In this document: positions 15,080-24,068 of the stretch, piece by piece
Position numbering within the stretch: position 1 is the stretch's first letter
How the letters are laid out: every line of letters begins with the position of its first letter
NCBI RefSeq assembly: GCF_016899935.1
Contig: NZ_JACJJK010000003.1
Coordinates: 207,376-271,375 of the forward strand
DNA from: Olsenella uli
Lineage (GTDB): Bacteria; Actinomycetota; Coriobacteriia; Coriobacteriales; Atopobiaceae
Direction of reading: 5' to 3'
Length of the DNA stretch: 64,000 bases
Program-made: the position numbers and the translations under genes
Notes under the pieces: model-generated
The model's database searches: none
What the model was told of the DNA's origin: nothing
What the model saw: only the letters and a program-made list of their open reading frames with translations

Positions 15080-16642
15080 ATGGCCGATACCATGCGCGGC
15101 GTCTACACCAACCTGACCGAGATCCGCCGCAACGTGTTCTCCAGCGTGGCCAAGATCGCCTACGAGATGAAGGACGACGACGAGAAGACCACCCGCCGCA
15201 AGCTCCGTGACCTCCCGTACGAGATCATCCCCGGCGACGTGGCCACCTACCGCGAGTCGGTCTTCCTGGAGCGCGCGATCGTGGAGCAGCGCATCCGCCT
15301 GGCCATGGGCCTGCCGCTGCAGGGCGTGGACAAGCGCGAGAGCCTCACCGACGGCCTCGCCGACGCCTGCGTGCCCGAGACCTACTACGAGCCGCCGCTG
15401 ATCAACGTCATCAAGTTCGCGTGCAACGCCTGCGCGGACAACACCTACCGCGTGACCGACGCCTGCCAGGGCTGCCTCGCGCACCCCTGCCGCGAGATTT
15501 GCCCCAAGGGCGCCATCTCGTTCAGGGACAAGAAGGCCTACATCGATCAGGAGAAGTGCATCCACTGCGGCATGTGCTTCAAGACCTGCCCCTACCACGC
15601 GATCCAGCACCAGGTGCGCCCCTGCGCGGACGCCTGCGGCATGCACGCCATCGGCTCCGACGAGCACGGCCGCGCCCAGATCGACTACGAGAAGTGCGTC
15701 TCCTGCGGCCAGTGCCTGATCAACTGCCCGTTCGGCGCCATCGCCGACAAGAGCCAGATCTTCCAGGTCATCCAGGCCATCAACCGCGGCGACGAGGTCA
15801 TCGCCGAGGTGGCGCCGGCCTTCGTGGGTCAGTTCGGCGGCAAGGGCAACGTGGACAAGCTGCGCCAGGCCTTCACGATGCTCGGCTTCTCCGGCATGGA
15901 GGAGGTCGCGGTGGGCGCGGACCTCTGCACCGTCCAGGAGGCCGAGGACTTCATGGAGGAGGTGCCCGAGAAGATTCCGTTCATGGGCACCTCGTGCTGC
16001 CCGGCGTGGTCGGTCATGGCCAAGACCGAGTTCCCGGACCACGCGGAGTGCATCTCGATGGCCCTCACGCCCATGACGCTCACGGCGCGCCTGCTACGCC
16101 AGCAGCACCCCAACGCCAAGATCGTCTTCGTGGGGCCGTGCTCGGCGAAGAAGCTCGAGGCCATGCGCAAGTCCGTGCGCTCCGAGGTGGATTTTGTGCT
16201 CACCTTCGAGGAGATGGCCGGCATGATGAAGGGCCGCGGCATCGACGAGTACACCAAGCTCACGGGCGAGGGCAGCTCGGACTTCGAGGTGGCCTCCGCC
16301 GATGGGCGCGGGTTCGCGGTGGCGGGCGGCGTCGCGGGCGCCGTGGTCAACGCGATCAAGGTGATGGACCCCGAGCGCGAGGTCAACGTCGTCAACGCGG
16401 AGGGCCTGGAGAACTGCCGCAAGATGATGAAGGACGCCGTCAAGGGCAAGTACCCCGGCTACCTGCTCGAGGGCATGGCCTGCCCGGGCGGCTGCGTGGC
16501 CGGCGCGGGCACGCTGCAGTCGATCAACAAGACGGCTGCGGCGGTCAAGCGCTACGCCAAGAAGTCGCCGCACGCCAACGCCACGGAGAACGCGTTCCGC
16601 GACCAGATTCCCTCGCTCGAGCGCGAGGAGGACGGCAAGTAG
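15080..16642 (+). CDS. Monomeric [FeFe]-hydrogenase with ferredoxin-like domains
   Basis: The protein has 520 residues. Cysteine clusters at about 115-141, 160-170 and 182-216 (CIHCGMCFKTCP and CVSCGQCLINCP among them) are accessory 4Fe-4S sites. The H-cluster signatures are L1 TSCCPAW (304-310), L2 GPCSAKKLE (352-360) and L3 EGMACPGGCVAGAG (464-477). L2 beginning with G rather than M suggests the group B type found in anaerobic Firmicutes and Actinobacteria; that subtype call is tentative. It would interconvert protons and H2 with ferredoxin in the cytosol. GAGAGGGGC precedes the ATG. No maturases (HydEFG) are in the window. Confidence 0.92.
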   Translation: MADTMRGVYTNLTEIRRNVFSSVAKIAYEMKDDDEKTTRRKLRDLPYEIIPGDVATYRESVFLERAIVEQRIRLAMGLPLQGVDKRESLTDGLADACVPETYYEPPLINVIKFACNACADNTYRVTDACQGCLAHPCREICPKGAISFRDKKAYIDQEKCIHCGMCFKTCPYHAIQHQVRPCADACGMHAIGSDEHGRAQIDYEKCVSCGQCLINCPFGAIADKSQIFQVIQAINRGDEVIAEVAPAFVGQFGGKGNVDKLRQAFTMLGFSGMEEVAVGADLCTVQEAEDFMEEVPEKIPFMGTSCCPAWSVMAKTEFPDHAECISMALTPMTLTARLLRQQHPNAKIVFVGPCSAKKLEAMRKSVRSEVDFVLTFEEMAGMMKGRGIDEYTKLTGEGSSDFEVASADGRGFAVAGGVAGAVVNAIKVMDPEREVNVVNAEGLENCRKMMKDAVKGKYPGYLLEGMACPGGCVAGAGTLQSINKTAAAVKRYAKKSPHANATENAFRDQIPSLEREEDGK

Positions 16643-16666
16643 GCGCGCTTCTCGTCCGCCCGCTCG

Positions 16667-16743
16667 AATAACGCGCTAAATCGTACAAGTGCGTTATTCT
16701 GACCTGCGGACATAGAAAACGGTGCTTGATTTAGTGCATTAAT
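16667..16743. repeat. Imperfect inverted repeat between hydrogenase and ndpA-like genes
   Basis: AATAACGCGCTAAATC (16667-16682) is mirrored by GATTTAGTGCATTAAT (16728-16743) with few mismatches; a partial reverse unit GTGCGTTATT lies at 16689-16698. The region is A+T-richer than its surroundings. It has the same layout as the other intergenic inverted elements but a different core sequence. Confidence 0.6.
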
Positions 16744-16796
16744 CGGGGTGGGCGCGCTTGCTCCCACCCCGTCGTCACGACTCGAGAAGGACACCC

Positions 16797-17828
16797 ATGC
16801 TCAAGGTAGACCGCGCGATCCTGCACGTCTTTGACTTCGACTCTGGCTCCACCTACCTCTCCGAACGCCCGCTCGACCTCACGGTCCGCGCGACGCGCTC
16901 CTACGTGCAGCGCCACCTGCGCAAGATCTCCGCCAACGCGGAGAGCCGCCACGGCGAGTTCGCCCCGGACTCGGGCTTTGCCGCGGAGCTTACGCGCTAC
17001 CTGGCCGGCGAGCGCGAGTTCGTGGAGTTCTCGACGGAGATCGCCCAGTGGTTCTGGGAGGAGCTGCGCCGCTCGGAGGACCTCGAGCAGTGCGACCTGC
17101 TCGTCGCGGACTTCACGGACACGGACGGCGCGGACGAGAAGGACGTGGAGTTCGACGGCCCCGCCGGCCGCAGGTTCTTCTCGATCCTGCTGCTGCCGCG
17201 CCGCCAGGCGTTCGTGCACGAGGTCGGCGGCGGTGCCAACGACATCGCGCGGGTGGACGCCACGCTGCCCAACCCCTCCCAGAAGGTGGCGTCCTACGTG
17301 CTCGTGGACGCCGAGACCGGCGCGATCGACTTTCACGACAAGGAGCGCGCCGTGGGCGGCGAGCGCGTGAGCGTCATCCCCGAGCGCTTCCTGCAGTGCA
17401 CGAGCGAGGCCTCGAGCCACGAGGTCATCGACGAGGTCAACGTCATCGTGCGCGACGTGGCGGAGGAGTTCGGCCTGGAGCCGGCCGTGGAGGCCGCGCG
17501 CGTCAAGGCCGCCGTGGCGAGAAGCGCCGACGTGGAGGAGTCCTTCTCGCCCGCCGAGGTGGGCCGGACCGTTTTTGCCGAGCGCCCCGAGGTGCAGCAG
17601 CGCTTCGAGGAGCGCGTCCAGGAGGCCAGGCTCCCCGAGGAGGCGCCAGTGCGTCGCGGCGTGGCCAACCGCCTCACGCGCAGCCACAAGATCCGCACGG
17701 ACACCGGGGTGGAGATCACCTTCCCCTCGGAGCTCGCGGAGCGCCCGGGCTACCTGGACTTCTCGACCGACGCCGAGGGACGCATCACGATCACGGTGGG
17801 CAACGTCGCGCACATCGAGAACCGCTGA
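16797..17828 (+). CDS. NdpA/YejK-type 37-kDa nucleoid-associated protein
   Basis: The protein has 343 residues. It begins MLKVDRAILHVFDFDSG and has the family layout of a N-terminal region rich in beta strands, a central VIPERFLQC segment and a C-terminal domain ending VGNVAHIENR. Homologues bind the nucleoid; the molecular role is unknown. The ATG at 16797 is preceded by GAGAAGGAC, a copy of the dispersed nonamer that here doubles as ribosome binding site. An upstream in-frame start would lack a binding site. Confidence 0.75.
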   Translation: MLKVDRAILHVFDFDSGSTYLSERPLDLTVRATRSYVQRHLRKISANAESRHGEFAPDSGFAAELTRYLAGEREFVEFSTEIAQWFWEELRRSEDLEQCDLLVADFTDTDGADEKDVEFDGPAGRRFFSILLLPRRQAFVHEVGGGANDIARVDATLPNPSQKVASYVLVDAETGAIDFHDKERAVGGERVSVIPERFLQCTSEASSHEVIDEVNVIVRDVAEEFGLEPAVEAARVKAAVARSADVEESFSPAEVGRTVFAERPEVQQRFEERVQEARLPEEAPVRRGVANRLTRSHKIRTDTGVEITFPSELAERPGYLDFSTDAEGRITITVGNVAHIENR

Positions 17829-17938
17829 GGCCGCCGCCCGGGGCGCGGGCTCATGTGTGTCTCGTGTCCGAGCGCGATTGTGGCTAGAATGGTGCGATGA
17901 GTTTCGACAATGCCGCACATACGTACCAAGGAGACTCC

Positions 17939-19072
17939 ATGCCCCGTACGCGCATCGCCCAGACCGACGCCGGCATCACGCCGCGCTGCGTCACGCGTCG
18001 CGACGCCCTCCGCCTGCTGATCGGCGCGGGCGTCTGCGCGACCGTGCTCCCCGGCGTGGCGCGCGCCCAGACCACCCAGGAGAAGCTCGACGCCGCCCAG
18101 CTGAGCTACGACGAGGCCCAGGCTGAGCTCGACCGGATCTCCTCGGAGTACGAGACGATCGCCTCGCAGCTCTCCGACACCACCGCGCAGATCGTCGACG
18201 TCTCCGACCAGATCGACGAGAAGCAGGACCAGATTGACGAGAAGCAGGGCCAGATCGAGGAGAAGCAGGAGATTCTGGGCCAGCGCATGAGCTCGAGCTA
18301 CAAGGCGGGCCCGTCCTCGACGCTCGACCTGCTGCTCTCGTCGGCGACCTTCGACGAGCTCACGAGCAACATCTACTACCTCGACAAGATCACCGAGGCG
18401 GACAGCGAGATGATCGCCGAGGTCCGCGAGCTCAAGGCCCAGCTCGAGGACGAGCAGGCCGAGCTCGAGGCGCAGAAGGCCGACCTCGAGGACCTCCAGG
18501 CCCAGCAGCAGTCCCAGCTCGAGGACGCCCGCGCCAAGCAGCAGGAGTCGCAGGAGCTCGTGGACAGCCTCTCCGCCGAGGTCCAGGACCTCATGGCCCA
18601 GCGCGACGCCGAGCTGCTCGCCGCCCAGCAGCTCGCCGAGCAGGTGCACGGCTCCGGGCCCAACACGGTGACGGACGAGCCGCTCGTCACCGGCAACGGG
18701 TCGCTCTCGGCGGTCATCAGCGCGTGCCACTCCACGCCGTCGCCGGGCACGGGCCTGTGCGCCGCGTGGGTCACCAACGTCTTCCAGAACGCCGGCGTGG
18801 GCTCGTTCTGGGGCAACGCCGACGACATGTACTACAGCTGGTGCCACACCTCGCCGTCCAACATCCAGCCGGGCATGATCGTGGCCGTCAACAGCTCGCC
18901 CGCGAGCGCGGCCGGCCGCATCTACGGCCACATCGGCATCTACGTCGGCGGCGGCACGGTCATGGACAACGTGGGCTACGTGCGCTCGACGAGCCTGTCC
19001 TACTGGACGAGCTACTACAGCGCCCTCGCCGTGCCCCTGTGCGGCTGGCTCGGCGGCATCGCGCTGTCGTAG
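17939..19072 (+). CDS. Secreted coiled-coil peptidoglycan hydrolase, PcsB-like with CHAP-type domain
   Basis: The protein has 377 residues. A N-terminal export signal (RRDALRLLIGAG...ARAQ, with a twin arginine) precedes a long coiled coil (about 45-240) containing tandem heptad-like IDEKQDQIDEKQGQIEEKQ. The C-terminal 130 residues are a cysteine-peptidase/amidase domain: catalytic cysteine in GTGLCAAWV and histidine in YGHIGIYVGGG. The arrangement matches PcsB/CwlO-type cell-wall hydrolases, where the coiled coil holds the enzyme inactive until engaged by FtsEX; FtsEX is not in this window. AAGGAG at 17928-17933 sets the start. Confidence 0.85.
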   Translation: MPRTRIAQTDAGITPRCVTRRDALRLLIGAGVCATVLPGVARAQTTQEKLDAAQLSYDEAQAELDRISSEYETIASQLSDTTAQIVDVSDQIDEKQDQIDEKQGQIEEKQEILGQRMSSSYKAGPSSTLDLLLSSATFDELTSNIYYLDKITEADSEMIAEVRELKAQLEDEQAELEAQKADLEDLQAQQQSQLEDARAKQQESQELVDSLSAEVQDLMAQRDAELLAAQQLAEQVHGSGPNTVTDEPLVTGNGSLSAVISACHSTPSPGTGLCAAWVTNVFQNAGVGSFWGNADDMYYSWCHTSPSNIQPGMIVAVNSSPASAAGRIYGHIGIYVGGGTVMDNVGYVRSTSLSYWTSYYSALAVPLCGWLGGIALS

Positions 19073-19090
19073 GGGCGGGGGTCGGTCGGT

Positions 19091-19316
19091 CTTCTAGGAA
19101 TCCCCGGTCTTGTTCCCGTGGCGTCCGAGAATCGCCGGGGTTGTCCCGGCGGCGCCGCACGGATTGGGTCAAGGTCGGCGATTCCAAGAGTTTGGGGCGA
19201 CAAGAACGCCGATTTCCGGATCGACCTGGGACAAGGTGCCCGGTTTCTAGAACGCCCCGCGACAAGGGCCTCGATTTCTAGACTGCCCCGGAACAAGCGC
19301 GCCAATTCCCGGATCA
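19091..19316. repeat. Second inverted array of the 31-bp-period family
   Basis: Two reverse units (GAATC cores at 19098 and 19129) face five forward units whose GATTTC-like cores begin at 19180, 19211, 19242, 19273 and 19304. Every step within each arm is exactly 31 bp, as in the array at 3991-4276, and units share the GACAAGG...GATTTCTAGA pattern. It fills the 305-bp gap between the convergent hydrolase and ABC exporter genes. A G+C-rich complementary tail (GGCCGGAGGGG with CCCCTCCGGCC, about 19333-19364) follows and may terminate transcription. Confidence 0.85.
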
Positions 19317-19377
19317 GCGTCACGACAAACGGGGGCCGGAGGGTCAACGAACCCCTCCGGCCCCTCTCGCGTCGCGT

Positions 19378-21183
19378 CTACGCCGCGTGGTCGAACTGGG
19401 AGTTGTAGAGCTCCGCGTAGAACCCGCCCTTGGCGAGAAGCTCCTCGTGGGTGCCCTTCTCCACGACGTCGCCGTCGCGCAGCACCAAGATCACGTCCGC
19501 GTTGCGAATGGTGCTCAGCCGGTGCGCGATCACGAAGCTCGTCCGCCCGCGCATGAGCTCGTCCATCGCGCGCTGGATGAGCTCCTCGGTGCGCGTGTCC
19601 ACGTTCGAGGTGGCCTCGTCGAGGATGAGCGCCGGGCGGTCGGCCAGCACGGCGCGCGCGATGGTCACGAGCTGCCGCTGGCCCTGGCTGAGGTTGGTGC
19701 CCTCTTCGTTGATCACGAAGTCGTACCCGCCCGCCAGCGTGTGGATGAAGCGGTCGCAGCGCGCCGCGCGGGCCGCAGCCTCCACCTCCTCGTCGGTGGC
19801 GTCCGGCCGGCCGTAGCGGATGTTCTCGCGGATGGTGCCGCTGAAGAGCCACGTGTCCTGCAGCACCATCGCGAACTCCTGCCGGAGCTCCGCGCGGTCC
19901 CAGTCACGCACGTCGATGCCGTCCACGCGCAGCGACCCCGCGTCCACGTCCCAGAAGCGCTGCAGCAGCTTGATGAGCGTCGTCTTGCCGGCGCCCGTGG
20001 GGCCCACGATGGCCACGGTCTTGCCGGGCTCGGCCACGCAGGAGAAGTCGTGGATGACGGTCTGTCCCGGCACGTAGCCAAAGCGCACGTGGTCGAACTC
20101 CACGCGGCCCTCGCGGCGCGCGGGCAGCTGTGGGGCTTCCGGCTCGGTCTCCTCCGGCGCCGCCAGGAACTCGAAGACGCGCTCGGTGGCCGCCGCCATG
20201 GACTGCATCGTGTTGGACACGTTGGCCAGCTGCTGGATCGGCTGGGTGAAGTTGCGGACGTACTGGATGAAGCTCTGGATGTCGCCGGGGCCGGCCTGTC
20301 CGGAGAGGCAGAGCCCCGCCCCCACCACGACGACGCCTACGTAGCCCATGTTGCCCACGAGGCTCATGAGCGGCATCATCAGGCCGGAGAGGAACTGGCT
20401 GCGCCATGCGCTCGTGAACAGCCGGTCGTTCTCGCGCTCGAACTCCTCCACGGAGGCGTCGGCCCTATCAAAGACCTGGATCACGCCCTGGCCCGCAAAG
20501 TCCTCCTCCACGATGCCGTTCACCGTGCCCAGGACCTGTTGCTGCTCGCGGAAGTAGCGCTGCGAGAAGTGCACGACCACGCCCACGATGAGGATCGAGG
20601 CCGGCAGCGTGAGCACCGTCACGCCCGTGAGCGGCAGGCTGATCGAGAGCATCATCACGAGCACGCCCACGACCTGCGTGATCGAGGTGATGAGCTGCGT
20701 GATGGACTGGTTGAGCGACTGGCCGAGCGTGTCCACGTCGTTGGTGATGCGGGAGAGCACGTCGCCCTTGCTGTGCTCGTTGAAGTAGGCCATCGGGACC
20801 ACCGCGATCTTCTCGGCGATCTCCTGGCGCATGCGGTAGCAGATCTTCTGCGTGACGCCGGTCATGAGCCAGCCCTGCACGAGGTTGCAGGCGGAGCTGG
20901 CCAGGTAGATGCCCAGAAGGCCCAGGAGCGTCGCGCCGATCCAGGCAAAGTCGACCGAGCCCGTGCCCTGCACGGTTGCCACGAGGCCCTCGTAGAGCTT
21001 GGTGGTCACGGTGCCCAGCACGCGCGGCCCCACGATGTTGAACACGACCGACCCCACGGCAAAGAGCAGGGCGAGAAGGACGGCGACCTTGTGCCGCCCC
21101 ACGTAGCCCAGCAGCCTGACCATCGTGCCCCTGAAGTCCTTGGGCTTCTCGCCGCGTCCGCGGCCTCCTCTGACGGGCGGCAT
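19378..21183 (-). CDS. ABC exporter half-transporter with canonical ATPase site
   Basis: The protein has 601 residues: six membrane segments followed by a nucleotide-binding domain. Walker A GPTGAGKTT, signature LSQGQRQL, Walker B LILDEATSNVD with the catalytic glutamate, and switch histidine in VIAHRLSTI are all present. It pairs with the preceding gene product to form a heterodimeric type IV exporter of the multidrug/lipid kind; the substrate is unknown. Its ATG overlaps the stop of the partner gene by one base, so translation is coupled. A MarR regulator heads the operon. Confidence 0.93.
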   Translation of the reverse strand: MPPVRGGRGRGEKPKDFRGTMVRLLGYVGRHKVAVLLALLFAVGSVVFNIVGPRVLGTVTTKLYEGLVATVQGTGSVDFAWIGATLLGLLGIYLASSACNLVQGWLMTGVTQKICYRMRQEIAEKIAVVPMAYFNEHSKGDVLSRITNDVDTLGQSLNQSITQLITSITQVVGVLVMMLSISLPLTGVTVLTLPASILIVGVVVHFSQRYFREQQQVLGTVNGIVEEDFAGQGVIQVFDRADASVEEFERENDRLFTSAWRSQFLSGLMMPLMSLVGNMGYVGVVVVGAGLCLSGQAGPGDIQSFIQYVRNFTQPIQQLANVSNTMQSMAAATERVFEFLAAPEETEPEAPQLPARREGRVEFDHVRFGYVPGQTVIHDFSCVAEPGKTVAIVGPTGAGKTTLIKLLQRFWDVDAGSLRVDGIDVRDWDRAELRQEFAMVLQDTWLFSGTIRENIRYGRPDATDEEVEAAARAARCDRFIHTLAGGYDFVINEEGTNLSQGQRQLVTIARAVLADRPALILDEATSNVDTRTEELIQRAMDELMRGRTSFVIAHRLSTIRNADVILVLRDGDVVEKGTHEELLAKGGFYAELYNSQFDHAA

Positions 21184-23429
21184 CAGCGCTCGCCTCCCTT
21201 CGTGTCTTGTGCGTCTGCGGCCGTCGGCCGCGTGTCATCCAGCCCGAGCTCCTCGGCGGAGAGCTGGCTCTGGGCGATCTCCAGATACGCGGGGCAGGTG
21301 CGCAGCAGCTCCTCGTGGGTGCCGCGCCCCACCACGTGGCCCTCGTCCAGGACGAGGATCTCGTCGGCGTGCATGATCGTGGCGATGCGCTGGCCCACCA
21401 CCACGACGGCGGCGTCGGTGACCGTGCGGGCGAGCTCGGCGCGCAGACGAGCGTCCGTGGCGTAGTCGAGCGCGGAGAACGAGTCGTCAAAGACCACGAC
21501 CTCGGGGTGCTTGGCCAGGGCGCGCGCGATGGCGAGGCGCTGGCGCTGGCCGCCGGAGACGTTGGTGCCGCCCTGGGAGATGGGGGCGTCGTAGCCCTCG
21601 GGCCGTTCCTCGATGAACTCCTCGGCCTGGGCCACGCGGGCGGCCTCGCGCATGTCCTCGTCACTCACGCAGTCGCCGGCGAACTTGAGGTTCGTCTCCA
21701 CGGTGCCGGAGAAGAGCATGCCCTGCTGCGGCACGTAGCCGATGCGCCGGCGCAGCTCCGAGAGGCTCCAGTCGCGCACGTCCACGCCGTCGAGCAGCAC
21801 TGCGCCGCCCGTGACGTCGTAGAGACGCGGGATGAGCTGCACGAGCGTGGACTTGCCCGAGCCCGTGGAGCCGATGATGCCCGTCATGTGCCCGGGGCGC
21901 GTGGTGAAGCTCACGCCCTGGATCACGTCGTAGCGGGCGTCCGGGTACTGGAAGCTCACGTCGCGGAAGGTGAGCTCGCCGCGCGGCGCGCCCTCGGCGG
22001 GGAGCTTGGGGCGCGCGGGGTCGGTCACGGAGAGCGGGCACTCGCGGACCTCATCCACGCGCTCCACGGCCACCTCGGCGCGCGGCAGGATCACGGAGAC
22101 CATCGTGAGAATCATGAACGCCATGACGATCTGCATCGTGTAGGAGATGAAGGCCATCATGTCGCCCACCTGCATGACGCCGTCGGCCACGCCGTGGCTG
22201 CCAAACCACACGATGAGCACCGTCACGCAGTTCATGACAAACATGAGCAGCGGCATCATGAAGCTCATCGCGCGGTTGGTGAAGAGCTGCGTGCCCATGA
22301 GCTCGCGGCTGGCCTGGTCAAAGCGCTCCAGCTCGTGGTCCTGCCGGCCAAAGGCGCGGATGGGCATGATGCCGTCCAGCATCTCGCGCGCCACCAGGTT
22401 CACGCGGTCCACGAGCCTCTGCATCACCTTGAACTTGGGCATCGTGAGGCCCATGAGCACGCCCACCACGGCGCACACGGCGATCACGGCCACGCCGATG
22501 GTCCACTCGAGGTCCGTGGAGGTGGCGAGCACGCGCACCACGGCCACGGCCCCCATGATCGGGGCGAGAAGGACGAGGCGCATGAACATCGTCACGGCCA
22601 TCTGGATCTGCTGGATGTCGTTCGTGCAGCGGGTGATCAGCGACGCCTGGCTGAACTTGTTGACCTCGGCGGGCGAGAAGCGCATGACCTTGGCGAAGGT
22701 CTCCCGGCGCAGGTCGCGCGCGATGGTGGCGGCGGTGTGGGAGGCCACCGCGCCCGTGAGGACCGTGGCCACGAGGCTGACGAGACACAGGCCGAACATC
22801 TCGAGCGCGGTGCGGCCGAGGTAGGCGTTCTGCACGTCGGCCGCGGCGATGCCCTGCGCCTCGTACTCGGCGCTCACGTAGGAGATGGAGCGCTGGGTGA
22901 CGATGGTGCCGCCCATGGCGCCCATCTGCTCGCCGAGGGCCTCGGCCGCCGCGGCGAGCTGGTCGCGCGAGACCACGCCGGCGTCCACGAGGCCGCACAC
23001 GTCGTCGAGGGTGAGCGTGGTCCCGGCGGGAAGCGTCGCGTCGCCGCCAAGCGCGGAGGCGTCCACGCCCTGCTCGAGCGCGAGCGCGGCGACCTCCGGG
23101 AGCTCGAGGGCCCGGGCGAGCTTCGAGCCCTCGTCCTTCTCGGCGTCCGTGCCCTGGAACGCGCGCACGCCGGCGTCGTCTGCGGGGGCGTAGGCGGCCT
23201 CCACGAGCACCGCGTCGTCATCGGTCATGAAGAGCTCGAGGTCGGCGAGGGCGCTCGCGCGGATGGTGTCCGGCACGGGGCTCTCGACGCCGCCCTGCTG
23301 GATGCCCACGTCCACGATCTCCGACATGAGGGAGGGCAGCGTCAGGTCCGCGCTCGCGGAGACCACGAGCAGCGCCGCCACGGCGAGCAGCGCGAGGACG
23401 TGGTTCTTGAAGAGCCTGAGGATCCTCAT
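21183..23429 (-). CDS. ABC exporter half-transporter with degenerate ATPase site and large extracytoplasmic insert
   Basis: The protein has 748 residues, about 150 more than its partner. The extra length is an extracytoplasmic insert between membrane segments 1 and 2 (about residues 45-205), acidic and Ala-rich. Walker A GSTGSGKST and signature VSGGQRQR are intact, but the residue after Walker B is Asp (VVVFDDSFSALD) where catalysis needs Glu, and the switch residue is Gln (VVVGQRIATI). This matches heterodimeric exporters with one degenerate site, such as TM287/288. The start overlaps the MarR gene by 4 bp. Confidence 0.93.
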   Translation of the reverse strand: MRILRLFKNHVLALLAVAALLVVSASADLTLPSLMSEIVDVGIQQGGVESPVPDTIRASALADLELFMTDDDAVLVEAAYAPADDAGVRAFQGTDAEKDEGSKLARALELPEVAALALEQGVDASALGGDATLPAGTTLTLDDVCGLVDAGVVSRDQLAAAAEALGEQMGAMGGTIVTQRSISYVSAEYEAQGIAAADVQNAYLGRTALEMFGLCLVSLVATVLTGAVASHTAATIARDLRRETFAKVMRFSPAEVNKFSQASLITRCTNDIQQIQMAVTMFMRLVLLAPIMGAVAVVRVLATSTDLEWTIGVAVIAVCAVVGVLMGLTMPKFKVMQRLVDRVNLVAREMLDGIMPIRAFGRQDHELERFDQASRELMGTQLFTNRAMSFMMPLLMFVMNCVTVLIVWFGSHGVADGVMQVGDMMAFISYTMQIVMAFMILTMVSVILPRAEVAVERVDEVRECPLSVTDPARPKLPAEGAPRGELTFRDVSFQYPDARYDVIQGVSFTTRPGHMTGIIGSTGSGKSTLVQLIPRLYDVTGGAVLLDGVDVRDWSLSELRRRIGYVPQQGMLFSGTVETNLKFAGDCVSDEDMREAARVAQAEEFIEERPEGYDAPISQGGTNVSGGQRQRLAIARALAKHPEVVVFDDSFSALDYATDARLRAELARTVTDAAVVVVGQRIATIMHADEILVLDEGHVVGRGTHEELLRTCPAYLEIAQSQLSAEELGLDDTRPTAADAQDTKGGER

Positions 23430-23881
23430 TCGACGACCTCCCTCGCGAGCGCCTCGACGAGGATGTCGCGCGAGCGGCGCGCGATGCGCACGAGCTCCGC
23501 CGCGTCGTCCGGGCCGAGGGCCTCCAGATAGCGAACCACGGTTCGCGTGCGGTTGTCGCGAATCTCGGCCGCGCGGGCGCGTCCCGCGTCGGTGAGCTCC
23601 ACGGAGACGCTGCGGCGGTCGACGGCCGCGTGCGTGCGTGTGACGAGGCCCTTCTCCTCGAGGGACCGCAGGATGTTGGCCGTGCGTGCGCTGGACACGT
23701 GCGTGAGCGCGCCGAGCTGCGTGGGGGTGAGCGGGGTCTCGGCACGAGAGAGCGACATCAGCGTCGCGGTCTCGCCGCGCGTGGCGTTGAGCGCCTTCGG
23801 CCCGACCGCGCGCCCGATGGCCCCCAGCTCGGCGAGGAGGCCCTGGGCGAGCTCCTCATAGGTGGGCGTGTCGTCCATCAT
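23426..23881 (-). CDS. MarR-family transcriptional regulator
   Basis: The protein has 151 residues with a winged helix-turn-helix: LTPTQLGALTHVSSARTANILRSLEEKGLVTRTHAAVDRRSVSVELT includes the recognition helix and the DxRxxxxxLT wing. It overlaps the ABC exporter genes in one operon and so probably represses the operon and responds to a compound exported by it. Two adjacent ATG codons (ending at 23881 and 23878) follow AGGAG; the second has the better spacing. Confidence 0.9.
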   Translation of the reverse strand: MMDDTPTYEELAQGLLAELGAIGRAVGPKALNATRGETATLMSLSRAETPLTPTQLGALTHVSSARTANILRSLEEKGLVTRTHAAVDRRSVSVELTDAGRARAAEIRDNRTRTVVRYLEALGPDDAAELVRIARRSRDILVEALAREVVE

Positions 23882-24011
23882 TCTCCTAACATTAGAAGAT
23901 ACTTACGGTGTGAGGTAATACCCGGGGTCGCGAGGCCGCAGACGCCGGGCCCTTCTCGCCACGCGTTCTTCACAACGCTTGGGATTGCGCGCCGTCCTTC
24001 TCGCTAGTGTC

Positions 24012-24039
24012 TTGTCACCTGTCAAGCAGACTGTATACT
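24012..24039 (+). promoter_or_regulatory. nadA promoter with candidate NiaR operator
   Basis: TTGTCA (24012-24017) and TATACT (24034-24039) are 16 bp apart. TGTCACCTGTCA overlaps the -35 box and TGACA follows the -10 box, giving repeated TGTCA half-sites that would let a repressor cover the promoter. The operon itself encodes a NiaR-like repressor. The operator assignment is inference. Confidence 0.6.
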
Positions 24040-24068
24040 GACATGGTTTGCCGACGAGGGGAGCGGAC

